Source: Amoebidium appalachense
Taxonomy: Eukaryota > Ichthyosporea
Assembly: GCA_963693365.1 (NCBI GenBank)
Contig: CAVNZM010000010.1
Location: forward strand, 3,534,001 to 3,598,000
DNA: 64,000 bases
Direction of reading: 5' to 3'
In this document: positions 1-15,518 of the stretch, one piece after another
Layout: each line of letters opens with the position of its first letter
Position numbering within the stretch: position 1 is the first letter of the stretch
Notes under the pieces: generated by a model
The model's database searches: none
What the model saw: only the letters and a program-made list of their open reading frames with translations
Told to the model about the DNA's origin: nothing
Program-made: the position numbers and the translations under genes

Positions 1-551
1 GAGGGGAGGGGGGGGAGGGGGGGGGGGGGGGGGGGGAGGGGGGGTAGTCTCCTAAGAGTGTTCTGCTGGCTCATACATGAACGCTGCGGTGGCATACGAC
101 CCATACGAAGTGTGTCGGAGAAGGGGTTTGGGGGGGTTTGGGGGGGGGGGGGGGGGGGGTTTATGCCAAGCTTGTTGACAAACTGGTTTATGGAACTAAG
201 TAGAAACCTGAAACACAGCATTAGCGCAAGGGCAAGCTTGCGTGTTTCGCGGCGGGAAACGCCAGGGAATCTCTTTGTTTTTAACACGAGCATTTTACTG
301 CGATTTTTTTGTTATATATTCAAGAATGTTCGATAATTGATTTGATAATACCTGGATGTTATCATCATTCGTGTTTGTGCCTGTCCAACACGCTAATACG
401 GAACAACCACTCGACCTTCGAGAAAAACCTTTATGTGGTTGATCAAAACGAAAAAAGGAAAGCTAATTTAACATTCGGGGCACAAAGGGCCACATTCGAG
501 CAACCTCATAGTCACATCAGCCTAGTAGAGCTACATGATAAGAAAGAAAAG
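1..551. other. Non-coding flank with poly-G runs
   Basis: The stretch begins with a nearly pure G run (about 1-44) and has a second one near 138-160. The remainder is unique, AT-leaning sequence. No reading frame with coding character was found. It lies 3' of the minus-strand gene that ends at 552. Confidence 0.6.
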
Positions 552-1397
552 CTATACAGAAACATTGATAACGGTCCCCTTGAACTCTTCCTCTGTGGCA
601 CGAACACCTTTCAGTGAGCTGAGGGATCCAAGGAGGGACTTTGCTACAAAAGCAAACTGCGACTTCTTTTCAACGAGGCCAATTTCCTGGAGAATGAAGA
701 ACTCCTCTTGGTGCGTGTCAAATGCATACAGCTGGCGCAAATAAGACACCATATCTTCGACAGAGTCAAACTCCATGAAAATTGCGTTTCCCCGCTCGCT
801 TCCTTTCAGAGCGAGACCGGTCTCTGCATGGCGGCGGTGGCTGTCAAAAATGAAAGCCTTGGTTCCCTTTCTTCCGATCATGGTGCTGTATCCGCGCGTC
901 GTCAAAACGTATGCTGCCATGGGGTTCATGTTGGCGGCTTTAGTGGAAAAAGCGTTACGGAGGGCACGGGCAAGCGAAAGCCCAAACGTGCAGGTATAGT
1001 CCGGTGTTTCCGCTGCAAGCATACCAGCAATGCATTCGTCCTTGACAGCAACACCCGCTTCTGGGATCTCAAATATAACCTCGTCGACGGCTGCCATGGC
1101 GTCAACGCCCTTTCTCCTTGAATCTCTCTGGACCCATTTGTGGTGGAGATCGACCCCATCCTTCAGAACGGAGTAGACCGAGTTGTTGGTGGAAAAGGGT
1201 TTGCGTGACCCTTTGCCCTTAAGAAATGCCATGCTTGCTACGCACGAGATCGATGTGCAGGCAACGCGGGAGCCAGCAATAGGGAAGTCATCCTGAGAGA
1301 TGTTATACTGTGTGACTTTTCTCTTTCCGTTGACCGTGCATTCATTAACAACGGGAGCGTGGCGCGAGCGCACTCTTTGTCTGTCTGTAGGCTGCAT
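552..1397 (-). CDS. Putative cysteine protease/deubiquitinase-like protein, single exon
   Basis: An intact 281-codon frame runs from an ATG at 1397-1395 to a stop at 554-552, with normal amino-acid composition unlike the low-complexity frames around it. Around residues 44-55 it reads SRVACTSISCVA, with Cys47 a possible nucleophile. Around residues 183-190 it reads IFDSHRRH, with Asp185 and His187. A small residue before Cys-Thr, followed later by Phe-Asp-Ser-His, is the arrangement I associate from memory with C76-like deubiquitinase domains found in large DNA viruses, protists and some mobile elements. The family link rests on these motifs only. No introns, signal peptide or membrane segment are visible. 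The absence of introns contrasts with the other genes here, so capture by, or origin from, a mobile element is possible. An unrecognised papain-like fold protein is the alternative. Confidence 0.55.
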   Translation of the reverse strand: MQPTDRQRVRSRHAPVVNECTVNGKRKVTQYNISQDDFPIAGSRVACTSISCVASMAFLKGKGSRKPFSTNNSVYSVLKDGVDLHHKWVQRDSRRKGVDAMAAVDEVIFEIPEAGVAVKDECIAGMLAAETPDYTCTFGLSLARALRNAFSTKAANMNPMAAYVLTTRGYSTMIGRKGTKAFIFDSHRRHAETGLALKGSERGNAIFMEFDSVEDMVSYLRQLYAFDTHQEEFFILQEIGLVEKKSQFAFVAKSLLGSLSSLKGVRATEEEFKGTVINVSV

Positions 1398-2469
1398 GTT
1401 TGCTATAGGGTGTGTATAAAGGGGCTATTGAATGTGTTTGTCCTTAGCATATATAAAACATGTGTTATGTGAATGCATGAAAACGAAGGTACGGGAGAGC
1501 ATAGAGCTAAACAACAAAACGTCGAAAAAAGAGTCGGCACAACAAGTTCGACGTCGGTTGATGAAAAACGTGAATGCACAAACTGCTGTTTGCACATATG
1601 GTCGCCTTTTTATATGAGGGCCTTAGATCGCTGGAGTGTACAGCCAATCAGCGATCGCGAGCAGCGAATGACTGGCCATGTGGCCATGATGATGTGGGTG
1701 ACTCTGCGGCTACAAGTATGACGAGAACTCGAAGGCTCCAAGGCTAATAAAAAAGCATGTGCACAGAAATAAAGTGCCAAAAAAGCATAAATTTTCATTA
1801 ATTTGAAGCTGTAAACCCATTTATACAGCGTTTTCAAGTATTTTTTAAGCTGGCTTCCCTCGTGGTAATCTTTGTTTGTAAGCTCGCTATGTCTAGGCTT
1901 ATTTGCTGGAATTTGGAAATCCCTTCCGGGAGCCTGAGGCTCACAGCCAATCCTAATCTAGGAAGCTTCTAAATGGCCGATTACCATTAACGGGATAGTT
2001 CCACAATCGGCAAGAATGCAGCGTGATCCTATTCGAAAATTTCGACATTTGCGGGCCCCGCGCGAATTCCCGGGGTGACCTCCCCCTTCTGTGGATATAA
2101 AATGGAAAAAAAGACTAAAAAGTCTTTATTGCAATATTTTACATATTTTTGAATGCTAATTCTCTTCAAGCCTAACAAAAAGAAGGAAAAAATAGGGTGT
2201 GAGGCGCTATTGGGATTATGAATCTGTGAGTCGCTCGTGATTCATTGTTTATTGAATTAACATGTAAAGTCTTAATTGATTGGCTCATTACAATAGTCGA
2301 GCACGCCGACTTTTGCCAAGCCCCCCTATGCTCCTGGCTCTTCATTAAACCCCACCTACATGCCCGTGCGCTACCAACATTCTTTTTTTTTTTTTGTTTT
2401 GAATTAGTAAATTATTCTCAAAAAATCTCGAATTATTAGTTGGATGGAATAGCTTTTTCAAATTGCAGC
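1398..2469. other. Intergenic region, no gene seen
   Basis: About 1.1 kb of AT-leaning unique sequence lies between the minus-strand gene starting at 1397 and the plus-strand gene starting at 3082. As the divergent interval it should hold both promoters. A TATAAA occurs at about 2096-2101, but no element can be tied to a start site. Confidence 0.5.
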
Positions 2470-2507
2470 ATTTGCTTGTAATCAAAATAATTTGATTACA
2501 AGCAAAT
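2470..2507. repeat. Perfect 17-bp inverted repeat with 4-nt loop
   Basis: The left arm at 2470-2486 (ATTTGCTTGTAATCAAA) and the right arm at 2491-2507 are exact reverse complements around ATAA. A short TA run follows. It could be a foldback-element remnant or an RNA hairpin. It lies about 575 bp upstream of the start at 3082. Confidence 0.9.
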
Positions 2508-2785
2508 ATATATATAAAACCAACTATTTAAATTATATGCCGTCTTCGGCCCAAAAAGACATAAAATGCCTCGAGCCACTTTCGCCGTGGCAATTTGGGG
2601 ATTGATCTTGGATGCCGGTCCTCCAGGGGGACTGCCTGGGCGGCATCGGGGAACGTTGATGAAAGCGAAAATCTGAAACACCCCCACGGAGACAGCCATG
2701 GCCGGCCCGGGACGGTCTGAGATCCCCCCTGCCCTGGGGCTCCTCTGTGGCTCCCGGATCCCATTCCCCTCGATCCCCCTCCCCC

Positions 2786-2789
2786 TCCC

Positions 2790-2873
<84 letters not shown>

Positions 2874-2890
2874 CCCCCCCCCCCCCCTCC
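2786..2890. repeat. Poly-C and (CT)n tract upstream of the 3082 gene
   Basis: A C run of about 30 is followed by about 25 CT repeats and another C-rich run. It is on the coding strand of the downstream gene, about 200 bp before its start codon. Confidence 0.95.
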
Positions 2891-3081
2891 TCCCCCCTCA
2901 GACTCAGTGCACGCAGCCTCCTCTCCTCGCACATCTTTTCAACCAGCAGAAATAAGATCCTGGATCCCACATACAGTCTGTTCGTCCACTTTCATCGTTT
3001 CCATCAGTGCCATCTCTTTGGATTTCCACTTTTGATTATACCTAAGATCTTCAAGTGATGTTTTTATAAACTAAAGGAAGC

Positions 3082-3543
3082 ATGAGCCGCTTCTCTGTTC
3101 GCTTTATTTCTCTTTTCATCATCTCTGCCCTTTTTATCCACACTGCTTCCCCAAGTGCACCGCCGACGGAACATGTTGACTTAGCTAAACCACCAGATTC
3201 AGAAACATGCGGTAGCTACAACCAGCGGACAGGGGAAGTCGAAACATGTAAAGATGGCGGTTCACGTCCGGAAACATTAGGTGCTGGGGATGGTGAGATG
3301 GGCAGAGATGGGACCAAAATGCTGGCTGCAGGAAGCGGAGACGGCACTCCGCTTGAGTTGGGTATGTGTGGCGGCTATGTTGATTCGTTTAGATCTTCGA
3401 CTGCCCGAGCTTTTCTTTCTATCTTTCCGTTGTCTTCCTCTCCCTTTCCGAACTTTCTCGTTCTCTCCACCTCTCTGTATCTTCCTGTCTCTGTATCGTT
3501 TTCTCTCTCTCTCTCAACCCCCCTCCCCCCCCCCCCCCCCCCT

Positions 3544-3575
<32 letters not shown>

Positions 3576-3935
3576 TTCCCCACCTCTTTCTCTCCCCGCT
3601 TCTCTCTCTATTTCTCTCTCCCTCTCTCTCTCTCTCTCCCCCCCCCCCCCCCCCCGCCTTCCCTGTCTCCCTCCCTCCCTCGATCCCTCCCTCCCTCCCT
3701 CCCTCCCTCCCTTCCTCCCTCACTTTCTCTCTCCCTCCCTGCCTGCCTCCCTCCCTCCCTCCCTTCCCATCCCTCTTTTTCTCTCCCTCCCTCTCTCCCT
3801 CCCCCCTTCCCTCCCTCCCTCCCTCCCTCCCTGTCTCTCTCCCTCTTCCCCCCCTCTCTCTCTCTCTCACCCCCTCTCTCCCTCTCTCTCTCTCTGTCCT
3901 TCTCTCTCTCTATCTGTCTGCCTTCGCCCACTCTA

Positions 3936-4016
<81 letters not shown>

Positions 4017-5023
4017 TCTCTCTCTCTCTCTCTCCCTCCCTTCCATCCCTCCCTCCCTCCCCCCCCCCCTCCCCCTCCCCCCCCCGTCTCCCCTCCCCTC
4101 TCTCCCTCTCCCCCCCTCTCCCTTCTTCCTTCTCTGACAGGGGTGTTTTTACTCCACCTTTCCCAGTATGCCCCTTCTCCTCCCCCCTGCCTCCCCCCCC
4201 ACACACGCACACACACACACCACCACCAACACACCACCACCCATCCCCTCCCCTCTCTCCTACGTTTGCATTTCAAAAGCCGCCCGCGTGTTCACGCTCA
4301 CGAGGAAACCCGCTTCCACCCCCACACCCCTCCTCCTCCCTCTCGTTCTTTCCAAATGCCTGCCCCCCCCCCTTTCCCCCCCCCCCCCCCCCCCCCCCCT
4401 CTTTCCTTCCCCCCCACCCTCCCCTCTCTCGTACGTTTGCACTCTAAGACAGCCCATGCGCGCACGCTTAGCAGCTTACCAGAAAACCCAAACGTACATA
4501 CGTGTGTGCACAAAACACAAAAAGACCACCTGCCAACATTATCCCCCCCCCCCCCCCCCCCCCCCCCCGACAAAAAAAAAAACAAAAAAAAAAAACCTTT
4601 GGGCCCCATCTACCTTATCATCCTTACCGCTACTGTCTCAGCCACCTGTTTCAGACATACTCCACCCTTCCCCTCCCCCCCCCCCCCAACCCCCCAACCC
4701 CCAACCTCCCTCCCCCCCCCCCCCCCTCAAAGCTCCCTGGTGTGTGCCTTGCATTATTTGGGATCTGTGTGGTCATGTGCTGTCCGTCGTGAAGATGCAC
4801 GTTGTACTCTCTAAGCTCATGCCGACTCATCCCCCCTCCCCCCCCCCCCCCTTCCCCTCCGCCCCCCTCCCCCCCCCTTGTCCCCTCTCCTGTGGAAGAC
4901 TTGGACCTGCTCATGGGTATGGGCTCTGCCTGATGCATATTCTTTATGTGTGGTTTGCACTCTGCATTGTGTTGTTACGGCTATGAATATGTACCTCGTC
5001 CTCTATAACGCATTCCGCATTTT

Positions 5024-5057
<34 letters not shown>

Positions 5058-5450
5058 CTTTTTCCAACCCACCCCCTGCTTCCCTCCTCCTGAGGATGGG
5101 CTTCAGCTTATGTTTCTGATGTTGAATACCTGAACGTTTGCCCTGCCATGTGTCCTGCACCGTGTTTCTCATCATGTAGTTGTACTTCGTGCGGTGTTCC
5201 ACATTCTAACCTCCCCCCCCCCCCCTCTCGCTTAACAGGGTCGTCTGCGCAACTGGACAAGATTGGGCCGATGGTAGTTCAGATGGACGGCACACTAAAG
5301 TTGATCGAAAACTGGGAGGGAATGACGGAGAGGGAGAGGCTGGTGACGTGGAAAAGAGTCACGGAGAGAAACAGGCAGAGACTTGCGGCTATACAAAGGT
5401 TGAACGGGGAGAGCGGAGAGGAGGGAGAGAAGGAGGGTGTAAAAATCTGA
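3082..5450 (+). CDS. Small secreted or organelle-targeted protein with a conserved C-terminal motif (two exons)
   Basis: Exon 1 is 3082-3361 and exon 2 is 5239-5450. The intron starts GTATGT at 3362 and ends at TTAACAG (5238). Both sides are phase 1 and join to a Gly codon, giving about 163 residues. Residues 1-24 form a signal peptide (basic start, hydrophobic core, Ala-Ser-Pro). A hydrophilic segment with Cys and Gly/Asp follows. Exon 2 encodes a compact C-terminus containing MDGTLKLIENWEGMTERER and, further on, ERNRQRLA. From memory, a similar pattern (DGT...I.NW..MT..ER...W....RN..RL) ends some small plant and algal proteins of unknown function. The intron is packed with poly-C and (CT)n and carries three copies of the dispersed intron repeat, the last ending 28 bp before the acceptor. 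Further short exons inside the 1.9-kb intron cannot be excluded. Confidence 0.6.
3510..4140. repeat. Intronic (CT)n / CCCT-rich low-complexity block
   Basis: About 630 bp consist almost only of C and T, including a pure (CT)n run near 3940-4010 and CCCT units near 3665-3840. All of it is pyrimidine on the sense strand of the host gene. Long frames here encode only Ser/Leu/Pro and are not genes. Confidence 0.95.
4738..5028 (+). repeat. Dispersed intron repeat, two diverged copies
   Basis: Copies occupy about 4738-4836 and 4905-5028. The second shows the family hallmarks in order: GGGCTCTGC, a GCACTCTGCATTGTGTTGTTACG core, a GTACxTCGT-like block, then GCATTCC and a poly-C tail. Both read in the sense of the host gene. 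Confidence 0.75.
5093..5210 (+). repeat. Dispersed intron repeat, copy next to a 3' splice site
   Basis: It begins GAGGATGGGCTTCAGCTTATG, contains TGTACTTCGT and ends with CATTCTAA and a run of about 14 C. Only TCTCGCTTAACAG separates the C run from exon 2, so the repeat supplies the end of the intron. Confidence 0.8.
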
Positions 5451-5510
5451 ATGTTTAGTTTATAATTTTGACTATTATTAGTATTAATTTTTTGTGCGCG
5501 TCTTGATGGT

Positions 5511-6224
5511 ATGGTTGAAAACGGGGAGGGAATGACGGAGAGGGAGAGGCTTGTGACGTGGAAAAGGGTCACGGAAAGAAACAGGCAGAGACTTGTGGCG
5601 ATACAGAGGTTGAACGGGGAGGAGGGAGAGAAGGAGGGTGTTAAAGTTTAAAGGGCCAATGCTAATGGGACTTCGGTTTTTTCAGTTTTGTAATGATTTT
5701 TAGTAATACTGGGAGGGAATGACAGAGAGAGAGAGTGGTGACGTGGAAAAGAGTCACGGAGAGAAACAGGCAGAGACTTGCAGCAATACAGAGGTTGAAC
5801 GGCGAGAGCGGGGAGGAGGGAGAGAAGGAGGGTGTCAAGATTTTAGGAGCAAGTGTTAAAATCTTGCATGATTGTATAGAGTGCTGGTGAAAACTGGGAG
5901 GGAATGACGGAGAGAGAGAGGCTGGTGATGTGGAAAAGGGTCACGGAGAGAAACAGGCAGAGACTTGCGGCGATACAGAGGTCGAGCGGGGAGATCGGAG
6001 AGGGGAGAGAAGGAGGGTGTTAAACTCTAAATGTGTGGTTTATTATTTTGACTAATAATAGTATTGAATTTTGTGCACATCGTGATGGTATGGTTGAAAA
6101 CGGGGAGGGAATGACGGAGAGAGAGAGAGAGGCTGGTGACGTGGAAAAGGGTTACGGAGAGAAACAGGCAGAGACTTGCGGCAATACAGAGGTTGAGCGG
6201 AGAGGAGGAAAAGGATGGTGTTAA
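5511..6224 (+). pseudogene. Four tandem decaying copies of the preceding gene's last exon
   Basis: Copies of the block encoding NWEGMTERERLVTW...NRQRLAAIQR lie at about 5521-5650, 5708-5840, 5890-6027 and 6095-6222. The genuine exon copy is at 5311-5450. The first of the four keeps the frame but changes the motif Trp to Gly. The second loses the frame after MTERE. The third keeps the frame but ends differently. The fourth is shifted by extra GA units. The spacers are also related: the one after the real exon matches the one after the third extra copy (both contain GGTATGGTTGAAAAC), so copies were added in pairs as larger blocks. Confidence 0.9.
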
Positions 6225-7073
6225 CTTTTAAAGGGTCAATGTTAAAGTTTAAATGGGTAGTGATTGAAGTTTTGTGAAAAATTAAGGACCACCGGGTGCA
6301 AAAAACTAGAAGGTTTTCGAAGATTTAAAGGCTTTTTTTTATTTTTTTCACTTTCCCCCCCCCCCCAAAATAAATTACGTATACTTCGTATGTAATGCAA
6401 TCTCCCTGTATGCTTTACAAAGCAAAACGAGTCACTAATATTTAATACCAATAGTGGTATGAAATTATATTTACGTTGCTTTGCGAGATGCGGACCTAGA
6501 GCGTAAAAGAATAGTGGTAAAACCAATGATATCTGGGTCTTTCCTAACGGTTGTGGTGATGTTGAATGAATGAGGGGACCGAGAGAGAACAATGCCCTGG
6601 TACCGGTGGTGAGAACTTTTTGGGGGGGGGGGGGGGGGGGGGGGGGAGGGGGGGACACTCCATATACAAAGATGCACACGTACACATGTCTACGTACAGA
6701 TTCCTGCCGTACGTGCACGTGTACATGGACTTTTAGCCCGCTCACGTACATGTATCTAGAGGTGTTACACAATAATTTTTTGACCTGTTTTTTAAATTAC
6801 TCATGATCTGAGCTGGAGTTCAACATACTAAGTGAACAATGTCATGTACTGTTCATGTTATAGCACAAATATAAATAAAACGACGCATTTGGTGTTCATA
6901 GTGGGTCACAGTGTGCACAAACGCGGCATGCCCTGTGCAGGGTTTTCTTGGTTTCAAGAATCCCGATATCGATGGCAATCGCAACAAACGGGTTTTTTCG
7001 GGGTTTAAAAAAAAAAATCGACACTATGTAGGACTCATGTGTTAACTCACAGTACACCAGTGCATTTACATTT

Positions 7074-7112
<39 letters not shown>

Positions 7113-7226
7113 TTCCCCCACCTTTCGATTTGGGGAACGATGCCCAAAAAGAGCCAGCCGCCCCATATTTGAGAAAAACCGGTGAGCACGAACATAGATC
7201 GTACAGTATGCCTTACTGTGCCACCG

Positions 7227-7276
<50 letters not shown>

Positions 7277-7497
7277 AGACTATAGATACAGTAACTGCAC
7301 CGCACTGCAGCTGCCTTTCTCCTCTTTTTATTAAGTTAATGGTACAATAAATCATGCACTCTTTAAATCTCTAAGCATCCCTAGTGTACAAAGCACTTAA
7401 TTAACAAACATAGCACATACGAAACTAATATTATTGTAATGATCATGATCAATAACTATACATAGTACATTCGTATATGCTTTGTTCATTCATCAAC

Positions 7498-7531
<34 letters not shown>

Positions 7532-7613
7532 TTCCACCAGCAAAAATGGTCACTTCACCTCCATTTCATTCCTTGCCCTTTGCAAATTCAACCGCAAAAT
7601 GAATAATGTATCC

Positions 7614-7685
<72 letters not shown>

Positions 7686-8035
7686 CGTACGCGCGCTCGT
7701 GCATGCGTGCATATTACAGTACTAAACCGAAATCGCCGATTCCTGTACGGACATCAACGTAGTTTCAGGCCCTCTACCTCTTTTTCCCCTTTCGCCGCAT
7801 TTCATGATCAGGGAATCAGAAATGGGTAGAGGGGAGGGCGGTGCCAGCCTGACTGCACGCACCATCCTGCCCAATGTATTCACGTTTCTCTCATATGCAT
7901 CCGCACACCAAATACGGATCCGGCAAACCGCTCTCAAGATCGCCGTCCAATCATCAACAAGTGTTCCTGGGAACCGTTGCCCGCGGGCGCCCGTTTCACC
8001 TCATGGCGCAGATACAAGGATAAAAAGTGCACAGT
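6225..8035. other. Convergent intergenic region with homopolymers and microsatellites
   Basis: This separates the plus-strand cluster ending near 6224 from the minus-strand hydroxylase. It holds poly-G at about 6618-6655, poly-C at 7077-7112, (TA)n at 7230-7264, poly-C at 7500-7528 and (GT)n at 7617-7680. No credible gene was found. Confidence 0.65.
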
Positions 8036-8325
8036 TAGTCATTCGACTTTGCTATTCCGTTTTCCTTTTTAACATATTGACATCCTTCCTGTCCTGTCTT
8101 CCCCCCCCCCCCGATTTTTCCATTTGATCACTTTTCGACGCCTTATATTTACAGAAGTACACCATCGAATAAACTAAACTTAAACTAAAAATAAAAATAA
8201 ACTATAATCCAGTGAAAGCTAAACATCCCGTTTTCCTTTTGATATGATGGCACCCTTCCCTTGTTTTCTCTTTTCCAATTTTTCCATTTAATTTTCTTTC
8301 CACGCCTTATCCCTACCGGTCTCAT
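8036..8325 (-). pseudogene. Two decayed tandem copies of the hydroxylase terminal exon
   Basis: On the minus strand, the end of exon 4 (GATAAGGCGTGGAAGAAA ... ACGGGATG) recurs twice downstream of the stop, at about 8222-8312 and 8050-8140. Shared blocks include CGCCTTAT, TTTTTCCATxTG and CCGTTTTCCT on the plus strand. The copies are diverged and carry deletions, so they look non-functional. Confidence 0.8.
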
Positions 8326-8414
8326 TATGACATAAGCAAACACAAACGAAAGAAAGAAAGGAGAGAAAATAAACTCAAACTTCAGTGAATAAAACATCAA
8401 CAGAAATTAAAAAC

Positions 8415-12413
<3,999 letters not shown>

Positions 12414-13797
12414 TTTCCTGGTTTCGATGAGGGGTTTCTGTGTTCTGAAACTAGAAGAACCATAAATTCAGCGAGGGTCAAATCATGGAAGTTCGGCCAG
12501 CTGAGATCTCTAATTTTAGTCGAACCCAGCAGAAACAGAAAAAAAAAACAGGAGAGTTGAGAGTCGAAACTAAACACGGAGCACGCAGAATGTGCTCTAT
12601 ATGTTTCGGAGATGTTGCTCTTGATACCTCTTCTAAATAATTGCGATGCCTGAGGGCTAACTTACAGTAGGTAGTTCAACATCGTCAAAATGGCAAACAT
12701 CTCAAGGCGAATGTGTGCTCTTGGTGTGTGTCTCTCTCTCTCAACATTCCTGCAGTTTCTTCAACAGGTTTTGGCGTTTTGGGGTATAACGTTTGACAAC
12801 ACAACACCAACGACATAAATATACACGAGCAGTTGTCTTTGCTTCTCTATGTTAGCACGACTTTCCAGGCTTTCGCACATATATGTGCACAAGTGACTGG
12901 AAACCGAAGATCTGGCTGGGGAATGTAGAACGTGGGCCGTTAGTCTACCGCGAAGGCTTTATGTATATTGTTTTAGTCCGTCGGCGCACTAGCTGAAGTT
13001 GGCTATGACGTAATGCCGTGTAGCACAAAGCGGCTAACGGAGTCATCATCATGAGCCAGGCTGATCCCCTGTACTTGCACAAATGTATAACACTCTATTG
13101 TAAGACCGTGACACTGTATACGTACAGTACATACATGCACCATTTGAGATTACTTACACACATATATGTACATTTGTACATACAAAACGTACACGCATAC
13201 CTTAACCGCCACACACGTTAACTGACATGCACACATGCCACGGTACCGTGGCGCGTTGCCTTTCAAACTTTGTGACAGCTGACTGGCTGAACATCATCCA
13301 CCTGTGTAACCTCTTTCTGACCAGCGAAAGAGAGCATTTTTCTGATCATAGTGCCTACATAATCCATCTTCCGATTTGAATGAGTAGAACTAGCAAGTAA
13401 TAGACAGGAAAACAAAAAGGAAAGACCTCTTTTCTATATTTTCGTATAGTTTTAACTTCATTGTTGGCACAATAAAGCTTTTTCTACCAGCCGCCTTGTT
13501 GATAAAACAAATTTATTCATCGGGGCCCGGCGGCGGTAAAGTCTGCGAAGTCGTCGGACAGAGGGTAACGACGATTGGATCAACAGAGCGCAATGCGAAA
13601 AGCACATTATCTGAAAATCACAGTGTCATTCGCACAGGGTTTACTGTTAAAACTATTGAAAGGCGTTAAAATCCATTTAAAGAGACTGCTGTAGAATATC
13701 ATGTGTTTATAACACCGCGTTGTTTATCGTGGAATAAACCTTCCGCTTGAGTTGAAGGGAATCATTTTCGTTGCATATCAGTGCACACGGTGATAGG
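12414..13797. other. Upstream region of the hydroxylase gene, no gene seen
   Basis: Unique AT-leaning sequence. It may hold the 5' exon and promoter of the minus-strand hydroxylase. A 16-bp palindrome (GCCACGGTACCGTGGC) sits at 13238-13253. No coding frame of note. Confidence 0.5.
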
Positions 13798-14396
13798 GGT
13801 CTGTAAATCTATCTCAAAAAAGTACCTAAATATCAAGTGGCTCTTTCTCGATCTATCCCAAAACCTACCTAAAAATCTTAGATCATTTCCCGGAAAGTCT
13901 TTTTTTTTTTTTTTCCCCCTAAAAAAATGCACCTAAATTTCTTTTTATCTATCCCGAACCCTACCTAAATATCTTTCCTCTATCTCGGACTTTCCCATGT
14001 TGTACCTAAATATCTCGTCAAAATATCTCAAGATCCAGTGCTCTGATTGGCAGTTTATCATCCTGAGACCCGGTCGGTACCTGGGTTCGGGTTGCTTGTC
14101 CGTGCAAATAATCGGTCTAAACCTCGACCCGGCGCCTGCAATGCCGGCCGGCGGTGACCGGAGATCCCGTCGGGCCGATCCGAGCCACAGTCTGGTGTCG
14201 CCAAACATCTCTTCTGGACCGGTTGGACCGGTTTGAAAAGGTCACCCGACATCAAATCATATACCCCTAGAGCACGAGATATTTAGATCTATCTCTCCTA
14301 AAATATTTAGAAAAACTTTCTCGAGATAGATCTCCGGGTTGATCTAAAAAAAAAAAAAAAAAAAAGTTGATCTATCACCAGGGCACCTAAATATCA
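13798..14396. repeat. Cluster of CCTAAATATC-type motifs
   Basis: The motif (T/C)ACCTAAATATC occurs at about 13823, 13962, 14003 and 14384, with variants near 13868 and 13930, often near ATCTATC. Inverted relatives (GATATTTAGATCTATCTC) lie near 14279. The block ends where the truncated LINE begins. It looks like a degraded non-coding repeat rather than a gene. Confidence 0.6.
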
Positions 14397-14416
14397 TTTT
14401 CGTTTCCCAAAAACTT

Positions 14417-15092
14417 TTCTTTTGACTGGATTTATTCGACGGAAAGATATGCAAGTATGCACGGCATACTGAGAAAACAATAAAAACTTCACGAGTTATC
14501 CAGTAACAAGTGCATACTGAGATACCTGAACACTGTGTGAAAATCATATAAATACTCAATGTGACGACCAACAGAATTCAACAAAAAGTCTGAAGTGTTC
14601 ACATTGCCAGCTAGTGTAGCAGACACCCGTAGGGAAAGAGGTAAAACGCGACATAAAAACTCACACCTATCAATCAACATGCTTGCGATTAAAAAGTTCA
14701 GCACAAAAGTGGCACCAGCGGCGATGAAAACAAGAATTACAGCGCCACTGCACAACTTCCCAGGCAATATCAACATCCGAGCACCATACAGACTTATCTA
14801 CTAGGGTGGTATCCATACGTACAGCAGGAGAAATGTATCCTGCCAAAGCTCCCAAAAAGCGATAATGATCAGTACGGTGTTGCCTAAGGAACATAACACA
14901 TGCCGACTGAGTTTTACCTTTGATTTCTCTATCAGAACGAGAAAGAAACTTATACTGCGTATGGTAATAACGCGAAAAGGCAGAAAAACCAGGAAGAGAA
15001 AAGAAAGAGGGAGTGAGATAGCGAGAGGAAGAATCAGGTTGAAAGAGGGTAGGCTGAGGACATTCAGAAGTAGCGTTGGTGAAAACTTGGCT
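14417..15092 (-). mobile_element. 5'-truncated LINE (non-LTR retrotransposon) 3' fragment
   Basis: It is nearly identical to the 3' part of the element at 41840-43285, starting at the same TTCTTTTGACTGG end and stopping at about 15092. The minus strand encodes the C-terminal part with a CHFC...H...C zinc-knuckle-like motif, interrupted by small indels (for example ATCAATCAAC against ATCAAC). Loss of the 5' end is typical of LINE insertion. No target-site duplication could be identified. Confidence 0.85.
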
Positions 15093-15518
15093 AAAATATG
15101 TGGCTTCTTTCCTTTCTCAGCAGGTACCTATATATCACGGGAAAGTCCAGATAGACCTACAGACCCCTACACGGTGACTGTCACGGCCACCGAGTCGTTC
15201 GAGCGAGGACTCGGTGAAAATATTTAGCACACACATACATAACACATTACATAACATACATTACACAGGTGTACAAACGTTCACCAAGCGCTGTGATTGT
15301 GACGTACACGTAGCCTGTAAGCTTAAGCTCACCAGGTTGTAGCACAGGAAAAGCAACATCCCCACCTTTGATGTTCACAACCATTGCCAATACTCGATTG
15401 TCGGCCACGAATCTTTATGTTAATGTAACTTGAGTGTCCACGCATCTTTTTTTTGTTGGTAGACTGTCTGGCGCATATGCACACCTGTAAATAAGTACAT
15501 ACATACACAAGCATCTGC

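Noticed and set aside
3082-4447. Long frames rich in Ser/Leu/Pro across the CT-rich block, and Arg/Glu/Gly frames on the other strand
   Set aside because: They are translations of (CT)n, CCCT and poly-C, lie in an intron, and have no conserved composition.
7230-7264. (TA)n run as a possible promoter
   Set aside because: It lies in a convergent intergenic region with no start site nearby.
13238-13253. 16-bp palindrome GCCACGGTACCGTGGC
   Set aside because: Isolated, with no neighbouring gene signal. Palindromes of this length can occur by chance in 64 kb of biased sequence.
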